Assembly: GCF_010686655.1 (NCBI RefSeq)
Contig: NZ_JAAGVY010000006.1
Span: 1-64,000, forward strand
Direction: 5' to 3'
Source: Cryomorpha ignava
GTDB taxonomy: Bacteria; Bacteroidota; Bacteroidia; Flavobacteriales_D; Cryomorphaceae
DNA: 64,000 nt
The position numbers and the translations under genes were made by a program. Below, piece after piece: positions 56,101 through 64,000 of the stretch. Numbering within the stretch: position 1 is the stretch's first letter; each line of letters begins with the position of its first letter. Under the pieces are notes generated by a model. It ran no database searches and was not told the origin of the DNA. It saw only the letters and a list, made by a program, of their open reading frames with translations.

Positions 56101-59100
56101 AATGCAGGTGCCGACGCTACCGTAACTTTCTGCGAAACTGCAGGAATTGTTGATTTGACAAGTTACTTAAATGGAACTCCTACCACAGGTGGATCATGGG
56201 CAGACGCAGGCGGAATGACAGTTTCAAACTCACTGAATGTTGCCACACTTTGCGGAAGCAGCCTTGTATATACTTATACCGTTGGCTCCGGAACATGTAG
56301 TTCGTCAGCAGTATTGAGTTTTGATGTAATATGCTCGCCAAGTGCCGGTTCGGGTGGAACTCTTGATTTATGTTCGGACAACGGATCGTTCTCATTATTT
56401 GATGGATTGACCGGACCTTATGACACCCCCGGAGTTTGGACAAATAGCATTAACACTGTCGTTTCGAACCCTACAAATATGAATCCTGCCACTTTAGGCA
56501 CCGGCGATACCTTTACTTATACTGTTGAAGCCTTGCCATGTGCTGCCGCTTCCGCAGATGTTGTTGTATCTATCACCCCTGAAATTACTACTGCAAACCT
56601 GGATGTATCTTGTACTTCTTCTCAAACAACTTATATTGTAGGTTTTAGTATTTCGGGGGGCGATGGCTCTTATTCTAATTCAGGAACAACATCAGGTTCT
56701 ATTTCAGGTGGAATTTTTACCTCTGACCCAATAAATGTAGGAACTGATTACAGCCTAATTATTTCTGATGGAAGTGCTTGTGGAGACATCACTGTTTCAG
56801 GTGTTTCGCCTAATTGTAGTTGTCCGACTACGGCCAGCTTTGCATCAGGAAATGAAACAATATGTATCGGAAGCTCAACTGATATTGAAATGAACCTCGG
56901 TGGAGGAATTGATGGAAATTATGGTTTTGTATACAATGATGGAACGGACGACATCATGGTTTCAAATGCAAGTAACGGACATATAATCTCTGTGACTCCT
57001 ACAGTTACTACTACCTATACTTTGGTAAGTGTAACTGATGGATTTTGTACTAATCCAATCAGCGGCTCTGTAACTATTACGGTAGATCCATTAAACGATG
57101 CCGGAAATGATGTTCCACAAGATTATTGTGGAAATGGCTCAAACTTGGTATTAACCCCAGCGACCGGAGAACCAACCGGAGGAACTTTTTCGCCAGCTTC
57201 TATTGCACTCTTGCCTGCTAATTCCGGTGACTATAACTACACGATGTCAGGTGGCCAATGTCCGCCGGATGTTGCAGTTTATACTATAAATATTGACGCA
57301 CCGCTTGCTACTACGTCTGTACAGACAACTTGTGAATCAAATCAAACTGAATATACGGTAACAATAGTGATTACAGGTGGCACATCGCCTTATAGTGTAG
57401 ATGGAAACGAAATTGCAGGAAATAGCTTTACTTCTTCTGTAATCGCAATGGGCACTAACTATAGTTTTGATATTGACGATTCAGGTGCCTGCGGACAAAT
57501 TACGGCATCTGGACTTTCACCAAACTGTAACTGCCCGGTTAACGCCAGCTTCAGTACTGGTAACCAAACTATTTGTATTGGAAGTTCAACGAGTATTGGC
57601 CTTAACCTTACAGGTGGAATCGATGGAGATTATACTGTTTCCTATACTGCCGGAGGCTCACCTCAGTCATTGTCTGGTCTTTCAGATGGTGCTGTTATAA
57701 CAGTGAGCCCGACCACAACGACTACTTACACCCTGACAGGAGTTGAGGATAGCAATTGTCCGGGCTCTGTAAATGGAAGCGTAACAATAACTGTTGAACA
57801 ATGGCCTAATGCTGGCGGAGATATAAGTGCTGAATACTGTGCAGACGGAACTGTGTTAGTCTTGACACCGGCATCAGGTCAGCCTTCCGGCGGATCTTTC
57901 AGTCCGGCTTCTGTCACTAAAGATGTTGCCAACTCGGGTGTTTTCACTTATACAATGTCGGGAAATGTTTGTCCGGATGATCAGGCAAACTACACAATTG
58001 ATTTTATTCAGGAACTTGAAGTTATTGATTTAACTGCCGTTTGTTCTTCAAATCAATTAGAATACACGGTTTCCTATACAATTTATGGTGGTACACCTCC
58101 CTATATTATTAATGGTGGTTCGCCTATCTACTCAACGAACTTTTCGGAGGTTAAAGTTTTTGCCTCGAATCCTACTTATAACTATACAATTTCAGACAAT
58201 GGCCCTTGTGCAGATGTGGTTATTTCAGAAACAGCGCCGGATTGTAATTGTATTGCCGAAGGTTCAATAACCGGATCGCAAGCAATTTGCAACGGCGACG
58301 GTGCAGAGATAACTTTTAACGGAATAGGTGATGCCCCATTCAATATTACCTACACCAATTCTGTTTCGACACAAACAACACCGCTTAATTCAATTAACAA
58401 CGGACATGTTATTACGGTATATCCTACTGTAACAACAACTTATACGCTTGAAACTGTTAGCGATTCGTATTGCGAGGGAGTTGTATCTGGTAATTCTGTG
58501 ACAATCACGGTTGACAATCCAGTGGTAATTTCGGGAGTAACTGAAATATGTAATACTACCGCCGAAGGCTATGTTGTAGAATTTTCTTACACCGGTGGTG
58601 TGGGTCCATTCACTTTCAGTCCCGGAAATACATCTTCAACACCAGGTGTTTATACGAGTCCGGTTTACCAAAGCGGAAGCGGGTATAGCATTACAGTTAA
58701 CGATGCGGGAGCTTGTCCACAACAGATTGTTTCAAGCCCTGGTTATACTTGCGCTTGCCTAAGCGATGCCGGAACGATACCGACACCTGACTTTGAAGTT
58801 TGCTACGGCGAGTCAGCTACTGTAACGACAAATAATTCTAATCTCGATGGAAATGATGTATTGCAATACATTCTTCACGATGGTGATGGTTCTTCTATAG
58901 GAAATGTTATTGCCACCTCGACGAACGGAACGTTTGTATTTAACTATGGATCTATGACACCGGGTGCTGCATATTATATAACTGCCGCTGTTGGAAATAA
59001 TATCGGCGGTGGAAATGTGAACCTCAACGGGTCATGTACTTCTCTTTCGAATGCTGTGCAAGTGGTAATGAATCCACTTCCTACGGCTTCCATCACAGGA

Positions 59101-60915
59101 GGATCAATTGTGTGTGTTGGTGAAGCAGTAGACTTGGAGATTACTTTTACTGGCGGGGCACCTTATGACTTTGTTTATAAAATTGATGGCGCGACGCAAG
59201 GATCTAATACTATTCCAACCGGAAACACCTTTACACTCACCGTATCTCAGCCGGGTAACTATACGCTGGAGTCTGTTAGCAATACTTGCACCGGAACAGT
59301 TTCCGGGTCAGCAATTGTGCAGAATTATGAAACTCCAACTGCCACCCTAAGTGGTGAGCCTACTGTTTGTGAAGGCAGCGGCGATGGCCCACAAGTAGCC
59401 CTTACCGGAAATGGACCTTGGAATCTTGTTTACACAATTGATGGAGTGGAGCAACCACCGGTTACTACCAACTTCGTAACTTATACCATTCCGGTAGAAA
59501 CGGATGGCAATTATGCCCTCGTTTCTGTAGAAGGATCATATTGTTCAGGAACGGTAAGTGGAAGTCAGAATGTAACCATTCTTGATGCACCTACTGCTTC
59601 GATTACAGGCGGTGGTACCGTTTGTGCCGGAGACTCTGCAACATTTGATGTAAGTCTTTCGGGTATTTCTCCATGGACAGTTCAGTATACTGTAGATGGA
59701 GTGCCACAGAATCCGCTAACCGGAATTACTTCTGGTTACAGCTTTGAATCGAGTGTGGATGGTGATTATGTGCTGGTGTCAGTTACCGATGCAAATTGCT
59801 CGGGCGAAGTTCTAGCAAGCCAGGCTGCGCTTATTGTAAATCCATTGCCCACCGCTGAAGTTACTACTAACAAGTCTTCGGTATGTATTGGTGAGGAACT
59901 TCAATTGGGAATAGATCTGGAAGGTGTACCACCATATAGCGTAACCTACGTTTTAAATGGTGATACAATCGTTGCTACAGGTCTTTACAGCGACTTTATG
60001 AAAACATTATCGCCTGTAAATCCTGTAACTTTTGAAGTAATATATGTTTCAGACGGTTCAAACCCAACCTGTTCTTCAGATGTAATAGACCTTACATATA
60101 TTGATGCAGTGGCACTGCCAAACGCACCCGTTCTTACAGATGACACGATTTGTGCAACAAATGGTCCTGTAACTATCGGAGTAAATGCTGCACCCGGTTT
60201 AACGTATAGCTGGAGTCCGGAAACGAGTTTATCAAGTCCGAATACTTCAAATACGCTATTCCAGCCTTTCTTAAGCGGGCCGGTTGCCAAAGACTTTAAG
60301 TACGTATTAACTGCTACGAATGGAGAATGCTCTGCAAGAGATACCATGATCGTTACAGTAGATCCGGGGCCACAGGCGCGCTTCTCTTATACACCCGATC
60401 CGATTTCGAGTGAAGACCCAACCGTTTTCTTCAAAAACAATACGGTTGGAAGAGACAATGTGATCTACTTCTGGGAATTTGATTCACTTGACACTTCAAA
60501 TGATTTTGAGCCATCGTACAAGTTCCCCGATGGAATTAATGACAGCTATACCGTGAGCTTAACTGCTATAGATCCTGTAACCGGATGTGTGGATGATTAC
60601 AAAGACATTCTGAAAATCAAGCCCGAAATGCTGATTTATGTTCCTAGCGCATTTACTCCCGATGGCGATGGCAAGAATGATTTATGGGCACCTGTGCTTA
60701 CGAATGTAGATGCCGATAATTTTAAACTTACAGTTTACGACCGCTTAGGTGTATTGGTATTTACCACTACAGATGTAAAACAAAAGTGGAACGGGAATAA
60801 AATGAACGGCAATTACTATGTTGAACCCGGAGTGTATGTTTGGATGATTGAAACCAAGAACCAAGTATCGCTTGAAGAAGTTAATATGAAAGGAATAGTA
60901 ACGGTAGTAAGATAA
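53152..60915 (+). CDS. Giant T9SS-secreted repeat protein with type-B (gliding-motility-associated) sorting domain
   Basis: The 2587-residue protein has a signal peptide (ends NNASAQ), an N-terminal domain rich in Gly, Pro and Cys (to about 220), roughly ten 75-90 residue repeats of one type (pattern NAGxxGTLxxCxxxxxxxL, GGTWTxP, GVYTYTV; about 225-1150), units of a second type (CxxSFxTGNxTICIGSSTxI; about 1160-1880), four units of a third type (PTASITGGxxVCxGExxxxxV; about 1975-2260), a PKD-like domain (about 2405-2490), and the type-B sorting domain (YVPSAFTPDGDGKNDLW, VYDRLGVLVF, WNGNKMNGN, GVYVWMIE; about 2492-2587). Paired Cys recur in each repeat. Such proteins are surface adhesins or motility adhesins related in design to SprB; the ligand is unknown. 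Alternative starts lie at 53155 and 53161. Confidence 0.88.
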   Translation: MMKMFTKRILSIAIIMLSLAMANNASAQDTLSWTSSPSPINGAYEPGSIVTFCFTVEINPLIGGANWFHGLVLNIPTGWDYTSITNTSAPPSCTGSGGGNWAFYQNGPDGPGFYYDSGTGGPLDGNPGNNWGDPCSTNQLPDDFTFCFDITVGSPHYDVNGFLDGYDCGPGGNDIDGSSITPSVTFTGDGETGSWGGTYAPTPPVSSDPITIKCCDAEAGVSPGTLPICETGNWNLFDELGDTFDGIPPDTGGVWTYEGEPAYSWTNPWSPADSTWLGTFDPTIDPPGEYTYTVTLIDTVTADTCTSATTIIMEFISLGTVQNIADCSGTPTNILPLITNFIIPAGGTWTDPVGTPLVGATVDPNVNPPGLYTYSYYDAGMCLTTLQVQVTFATGGAAGSPGTVDICTSDAGCFSPFTALQGNPTAGGNWIVYDSTGFIFLDYLPEWNICLDMSTYPSTVPNGYVGDFLFKYLLGAPPCDPVLVDVTVNIFAPVNTGANTVTSLCVTDAPVELHTLVGGDPGLEWNQGGTVIPDLLDPSTYAANTSLSLYYEGGLAGTSCVSSTLLQLTILPTYAYAGENNTINVCTADAFILMRDSIPDNGTDVVQNGGTWQDNAGNPTNTDYFVPGTSAPGTYVFTYNIVSPCATDQSTLTIIVEPTLNPGTSGILDICSNETNVALSGGLTGTFDTGGTWTDASGIVVPGGTVNGNAVTNGAVYTYTVGSALCAQTATVTINVIPAPNAGVLTTTPQTYCDSDAPIDLMTLFTTPPSVLPSPGVAGWTNPGGATVTTVNPSSGSSASGVYTYTIQNSGCGQASVSITITINDTPNAGTDGTLTVCPNGTGTVDLINSLGGSPAPGGTWTGPFGGGFSGSFNPATPDAAGVYTYTVGTTCTDQATVTVSYDVLPNPGISSTVTVCAGDPAFNLIDELGTGAVLGNWSFGGSDTSGTFTPGTSSPGVYTNTVTAGTCPSVTATLTVNVTALPNAGADATVTFCETAGIVDLTSYLNGTPTTGGSWADAGGMTVSNSLNVATLCGSSLVYTYTVGSGTCSSSAVLSFDVICSPSAGSGGTLDLCSDNGSFSLFDGLTGPYDTPGVWTNSINTVVSNPTNMNPATLGTGDTFTYTVEALPCAAASADVVVSITPEITTANLDVSCTSSQTTYIVGFSISGGDGSYSNSGTTSGSISGGIFTSDPINVGTDYSLIISDGSACGDITVSGVSPNCSCPTTASFASGNETICIGSSTDIEMNLGGGIDGNYGFVYNDGTDDIMVSNASNGHIISVTPTVTTTYTLVSVTDGFCTNPISGSVTITVDPLNDAGNDVPQDYCGNGSNLVLTPATGEPTGGTFSPASIALLPANSGDYNYTMSGGQCPPDVAVYTINIDAPLATTSVQTTCESNQTEYTVTIVITGGTSPYSVDGNEIAGNSFTSSVIAMGTNYSFDIDDSGACGQITASGLSPNCNCPVNASFSTGNQTICIGSSTSIGLNLTGGIDGDYTVSYTAGGSPQSLSGLSDGAVITVSPTTTTTYTLTGVEDSNCPGSVNGSVTITVEQWPNAGGDISAEYCADGTVLVLTPASGQPSGGSFSPASVTKDVANSGVFTYTMSGNVCPDDQANYTIDFIQELEVIDLTAVCSSNQLEYTVSYTIYGGTPPYIINGGSPIYSTNFSEVKVFASNPTYNYTISDNGPCADVVISETAPDCNCIAEGSITGSQAICNGDGAEITFNGIGDAPFNITYTNSVSTQTTPLNSINNGHVITVYPTVTTTYTLETVSDSYCEGVVSGNSVTITVDNPVVISGVTEICNTTAEGYVVEFSYTGGVGPFTFSPGNTSSTPGVYTSPVYQSGSGYSITVNDAGACPQQIVSSPGYTCACLSDAGTIPTPDFEVCYGESATVTTNNSNLDGNDVLQYILHDGDGSSIGNVIATSTNGTFVFNYGSMTPGAAYYITAAVGNNIGGGNVNLNGSCTSLSNAVQVVMNPLPTASITGGSIVCVGEAVDLEITFTGGAPYDFVYKIDGATQGSNTIPTGNTFTLTVSQPGNYTLESVSNTCTGTVSGSAIVQNYETPTATLSGEPTVCEGSGDGPQVALTGNGPWNLVYTIDGVEQPPVTTNFVTYTIPVETDGNYALVSVEGSYCSGTVSGSQNVTILDAPTASITGGGTVCAGDSATFDVSLSGISPWTVQYTVDGVPQNPLTGITSGYSFESSVDGDYVLVSVTDANCSGEVLASQAALIVNPLPTAEVTTNKSSVCIGEELQLGIDLEGVPPYSVTYVLNGDTIVATGLYSDFMKTLSPVNPVTFEVIYVSDGSNPTCSSDVIDLTYIDAVALPNAPVLTDDTICATNGPVTIGVNAAPGLTYSWSPETSLSSPNTSNTLFQPFLSGPVAKDFKYVLTATNGECSARDTMIVTVDPGPQARFSYTPDPISSEDPTVFFKNNTVGRDNVIYFWEFDSLDTSNDFEPSYKFPDGINDSYTVSLTAIDPVTGCVDDYKDILKIKPEMLIYVPSAFTPDGDGKNDLWAPVLTNVDADNFKLTVYDRLGVLVFTTTDVKQKWNGNKMNGNYYVEPGVYVWMIETKNQVSLEEVNMKGIVTVVR

Positions 60916-60984
60916 AAGCTAAAGTTTACTTTATGCAACTTAGCTATCTTTATACCGTCAATAGTTTATCAAGTTTGAAACCAT

Positions 60985-61413
60985 ATGAAATCCATTAAAC
61001 TAACCATTGTATTATTGGCACTGCTCTCTTTTGAAAGCGGGCACGCTCAAACGGCAGAAGATTATGCCGCCGTATCTGAATTTTTACCTGCAGAAGAATT
61101 GTCTTCAGCTCAGGAAAATCAAGCCAGATTTGCGCAATTTGCCTACCTCAACAGGCATGGCTACTATTTGGGAAATACAGGAGGCAAAGATTTCTCTACG
61201 TTCCCGGATATCTCCGAAGTGAATGCTTTCTATTCAGGTGTTCCTGAAATAAGCCTACAGCTAATTGAAACCGGGGAACTAAATTTAATGGCTTATAGTT
61301 TTGAAATGAAACGCAACGCCTACAATTATTACAGAGTACCCGGAAGCGATAAAGTTTTGGTTATTCTTCCAATGAATCTGAGTCTACAAAGAATAAACTC
61401 CGAAATTAAGTAA
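60985..61413 (+). CDS. Small secreted protein of unknown function
   Basis: The 142-residue protein has a clear signal peptide (MKSIKLTIVLLALLSFESGHAQ) and a mature part of about 120 residues without Cys. I do not recognise the family. The mature part contains FAQFAYLNRHGYYLGNTGGK and a hydrophobic C-terminal stretch (DKVLVILPMNLSLQ). It has no T9SS domain, so it should stay periplasmic unless it moves with a partner. It sits between two large T9SS cargo genes, two bases upstream of the second, so an accessory role for one of them is plausible. Confidence 0.7.
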   Translation: MKSIKLTIVLLALLSFESGHAQTAEDYAAVSEFLPAEELSSAQENQARFAQFAYLNRHGYYLGNTGGKDFSTFPDISEVNAFYSGVPEISLQLIETGELNLMAYSFEMKRNAYNYYRVPGSDKVLVILPMNLSLQRINSEIK

Positions 61414-61415
61414 GC

Positions 61416-64000
61416 ATGAGAAAATCTTTAGATATTATACACTTTAAGGATTGGATTAATCCTATCGCTGTTTTCTGTGTATTTCTCATTTTCACAACTG
61501 GGATTTACGCGCAAGACACTTATATTATTGAGAATGGAACAGTAACGGCTTGTGAGGGTAATTTTATTGACGATGGGGGTGCTGGAGGACTACCTTATAC
61601 CCCGGGAAATGATTATACATTTACAATTTGCCCGGAGAATGCCGGTGATGTGGTTTCGGTGATTTTTAATGCCTTCGCGCTTTACCAAAGTCCCAATCCA
61701 AACAATAGTGACTACCTGTATATCTACGATGGCGATGACGCGACAGCTGTAAGTCTGGGAAGCTACACTGGTAGCTCCTTACAAGGACTACCGGTAACAG
61801 GGACAGTTGGCAATACAACTGGCTGTCTTACTTTTGTATTTAATTCTAATCCCAACGGTGGTGGAACCTTTCCTGGTTGGGAGGCTGCGATTGAGTGCAC
61901 GACTCCCTGTGCCACACCTACTTCAGCATCAGAGATTGTAGATCCAGAACCCGAGGGACCCGCTCAATCAATAGGTGTATGTTTAAATGCACCTGTAACT
62001 TTCGGTGATATGGGATCTTATGCAGAACCCACATTCGCTTTGCAATATTGGGTTTGGAATTTTGATGATGGCAATATCGACACGCTAACAGCTCCAACTG
62101 ATATAACCCATTCTTTTACTGAACCAGGTGAATACCTAGTGACATTATCAGTAATTGACTTTAATGGCTGCCGAAGCTTAAATGTTGACCCGCTTCAAGT
62201 TTTGGTAAGTACTATCCCGGTCTTTAATACGGCATTTGAAACACCTGTTTGTGTAGGAGCCGGAGGAACAACAATAGACGGAAGTGCTGTACAAAGCGTA
62301 ACCTGGACGGCCCTTCCTCCGCAGGTAGTTTCCGGCACTACCTATTTGGCAGATGGTGCGGGGTTTCAGTATTCCAGTTGCCTGACTTTTGATTTTTTTG
62401 AGGCAGGCGCCACTTTGGAAGACTGCAGTGACTTGCTGAATGTTTTTATGAACATAGAACATTCATATTTAGGAGATCTTGGTATTTCTATAACCTGTCC
62501 TAATGGAACATCAGTAATGCTGTTGGATCAAGGTCCAAATAGTGGAGGAGCTACTTATTTAGGAGAGGCTGTAGATGAATTTAATTTAGGACCACCACCC
62601 GAAGATGACGACGATGTGCCCGGTATTGGATATGATTATGGATGGTCGCCAACAAGCACTAATGGTTTTATTTACGATGATGCCAATGCAACCGACCTGA
62701 CTTACGTCAACCAATCTGGAGGGCAGGAGACCAACCATTCTGTGGCTAATCCGGGTCTTTACGAAAGCAATGAGGATATGTGTATTCTCGAAGGTTGCCC
62801 GCTCAATGGAGATTGGTGTATTAACGTTACTGACTTTTTAGCATCGGATAATGGAAATATTTTCGCTTGGGGCATCAGCTTTAATCCGGCGCTATTTCCC
62901 GATGTTACTACTTTCACGCCTATCGTTGGTCTTGATCAGGACTCTACCTGGTGGGAAGGCCCAAATGTGGGAAATACTTCAGGTGACGGTAATACGATTG
63001 AAACCACTTATACCACTCCCGGAAATTATGACTATACATTTTATGCGACCAATAATTTCGGCTGCACATTTGATACCACTGTTACCGTAGAAGTAATAGT
63101 AGGCCCTGAAATAACAGCAGGACCAAATGTAACTTACTGCAGCGAACCAGTGCTTCTTGAAGCTGGCTTAGCTAACTCTCCGGCTCAATGTAGCGACGCT
63201 GCAGGAACTTATGACCTTTGTTTTGCAAATAATTCGAATTACGAATTCACATATTGCCCTAATAACCCGGGAGATGGCTCTACCTTTATGGAACTGGTTA
63301 TTAACAGTGGTAACGCTGATTGGGGCGATAACTTCACCGTTTATGACGGTGATGATATTACTGCCCCGGAGATTGGGAATCCGAACGGTGACTTGGGTGG
63401 GTTGAGCTATACGGCTACCAATCCCACAGGCTGTCTCACAATTTCAATGGCTACCAATGGTTTTTCGAGTTGCGAAAGCGGTGAATATCCACCTATAAAT
63501 TACACAGTGACTTGCGGAGGCGGTTCCGAACTGGTTTGGTCGTGGTCTCCGACTACGGGCTTATCAAACCCAAACATTCAAAACCCGACTGCTGAAGTAA
63601 CTCAGACTACAGTTTATACGGTTTCAGCCTACCCCGCTGGATTTCCGGGATGTATAATCGTTGACCAGGTAACTGTATCTCCAGATGCACTTGCTAATCC
63701 GGGTATTGATACTGACACAACACTTTGTTACAACTCACCTATCACATTTTTAACAGACTACCTCGATGGCGATCCTGCCCTGAATGGTGACTGGACAGAT
63801 GCCGCAGGAAATACAGTACCGAACCAGTTCAATCCTTCAAACTATGTGGACGGTGGAAATTTTGACTATACTTATTTAGTAACTAACGGAATCTGCGAAG
63901 GAACATCTAACCTGCAGTTAACAATTTTACCTGCAACAAATACCACCTGCTGTCAAACGAACGCAATGGCCGGTACCGATGCTACCGCTTGTGCTTTAAC
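61416..64000 (+). CDS. Large secreted CUB/PKD/P-domain protein, 5' part (runs off the window)
   Basis: The ATG at 61416 opens a frame that is uninterrupted to the window end (861 codons, incomplete). After a signal peptide (ends TTGIYAQ) come a CUB-like domain (about 40-140, TACEGNFIDDGGAGG, DYLYIYDGDDATAV), a PKD domain (about 185-270, YWVWNFDDGNIDTLT, HSFTEPGEYLVTLSVID), a proprotein-convertase-type P domain (about 315-485, HSYLGDLGISITCPNGTSVM, LNGDWCINVTDFLASDNG), more PKD-like sequence, a second CUB-like domain (about 585-690, CSDAAGTYDLCF, FTVYDGDDITAPEIG) and a GGxW/TYLV repeat like those of the giant protein upstream. No catalytic domain is visible. A T9SS domain is expected beyond the window edge. 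Confidence 0.85.
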   Translation, partial: MRKSLDIIHFKDWINPIAVFCVFLIFTTGIYAQDTYIIENGTVTACEGNFIDDGGAGGLPYTPGNDYTFTICPENAGDVVSVIFNAFALYQSPNPNNSDYLYIYDGDDATAVSLGSYTGSSLQGLPVTGTVGNTTGCLTFVFNSNPNGGGTFPGWEAAIECTTPCATPTSASEIVDPEPEGPAQSIGVCLNAPVTFGDMGSYAEPTFALQYWVWNFDDGNIDTLTAPTDITHSFTEPGEYLVTLSVIDFNGCRSLNVDPLQVLVSTIPVFNTAFETPVCVGAGGTTIDGSAVQSVTWTALPPQVVSGTTYLADGAGFQYSSCLTFDFFEAGATLEDCSDLLNVFMNIEHSYLGDLGISITCPNGTSVMLLDQGPNSGGATYLGEAVDEFNLGPPPEDDDDVPGIGYDYGWSPTSTNGFIYDDANATDLTYVNQSGGQETNHSVANPGLYESNEDMCILEGCPLNGDWCINVTDFLASDNGNIFAWGISFNPALFPDVTTFTPIVGLDQDSTWWEGPNVGNTSGDGNTIETTYTTPGNYDYTFYATNNFGCTFDTTVTVEVIVGPEITAGPNVTYCSEPVLLEAGLANSPAQCSDAAGTYDLCFANNSNYEFTYCPNNPGDGSTFMELVINSGNADWGDNFTVYDGDDITAPEIGNPNGDLGGLSYTATNPTGCLTISMATNGFSSCESGEYPPINYTVTCGGGSELVWSWSPTTGLSNPNIQNPTAEVTQTTVYTVSAYPAGFPGCIIVDQVTVSPDALANPGIDTDTTLCYNSPITFLTDYLDGDPALNGDWTDAAGNTVPNQFNPSNYVDGGNFDYTYLVTNGICEGTSNLQLTILPATNTTCCQTNAMAGTDATACAL

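Overview
The window reads as a chromosomal segment of a marine-type member of the Bacteroidota, most likely order Flavobacteriales (Cryomorphaceae/Schleiferiaceae-like; family-level placement is inference). The grounds are: type IX secretion (T9SS) sorting domains on many secreted proteins, including one type-B (gliding-motility-associated) C-terminus; a type III glutamine synthetase; fused SecDF; a PorE-like TPR/PD40/OmpA protein; TAnnTTTG promoter -7 elements; few recognisable Shine-Dalgarno sites; and low GC.

Layout. 1-2500 is a decayed accessory segment: the edge of an IS66-like element, a palindromic intergenic repeat, and two remnants (an isolated T9SS tail and a doubly broken repeat protein) that look like a decayed partial copy of the intact locus at 19-23 kb. 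2536-16097 is the classic transcription/translation operon on the minus strand: tRNA-Thr(TGT), tRNA-Tyr, tRNA-Gly, tRNA-Thr(GGT), tuf, tRNA-Trp, secE, nusG, rplK, rplA, rplJ, rplL, rpoB, rpoC, then a DUF3467 gene. A clear promoter lies at 16068-16097. 16.1-25.5 kb is an accessory island between the tRNA/tuf operon and hpf. It holds a Fic protein with a perfect 20-bp palindrome at its promoter, a degenerate toxin-antitoxin pair, a four-ORF T9SS cargo cluster whose first two ORFs look like one frameshifted subtilase/beta-helix gene, and remnants of IS1595- and IS256-type transposases. A 48-bp terminator-containing direct repeat (46/48 identical) brackets 7.3 kb of it.

25.5-43.1 kb is a housekeeping run on the minus strand: hpf, xerC, rpsU, acyl-CoA dehydrogenase, apt, a helix-hairpin-helix protein, an alanine/cation symporter with an unusual periplasmic N-terminal extension, PspC, DUF2851, pyrF, prfA, purM, the PorE-like protein, glutamine synthetase III, a Na+/Ca2+ antiporter and tatA. 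secDF (43.1-46.3 kb) is divergent from a secreted VCBS-repeat protein (46.5-48.7 kb). A tandemly duplicated, low-complexity intergenic stretch precedes mdh.

50.7-64.0 kb (plus strand) is a surface-protein region: an ECF sigma factor overlapping a membrane anti-sigma-like protein. The latter's periplasmic part carries a PKD domain and a C-terminus resembling the T9SS type-B sorting domain. Downstream are a 2587-residue secreted repeat protein with a type-B sorting domain, a 142-residue secreted protein, and a second large CUB/PKD/P-domain protein that runs off the window.

How they fit together: SecDF, TatA and the PorE-like protein belong to export machinery whose likely substrates are the many CTD-bearing proteins here. 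The sigma/anti-sigma pair is positioned to control the large surface proteins. The most interesting candidate for new biology is that pair, because the anti-sigma appears to mimic a T9SS cargo and could report on secretion. The Fic-palindrome unit and the symporter fused to a SprB-like repeat plus a lipoyl-like fold are the next most interesting.
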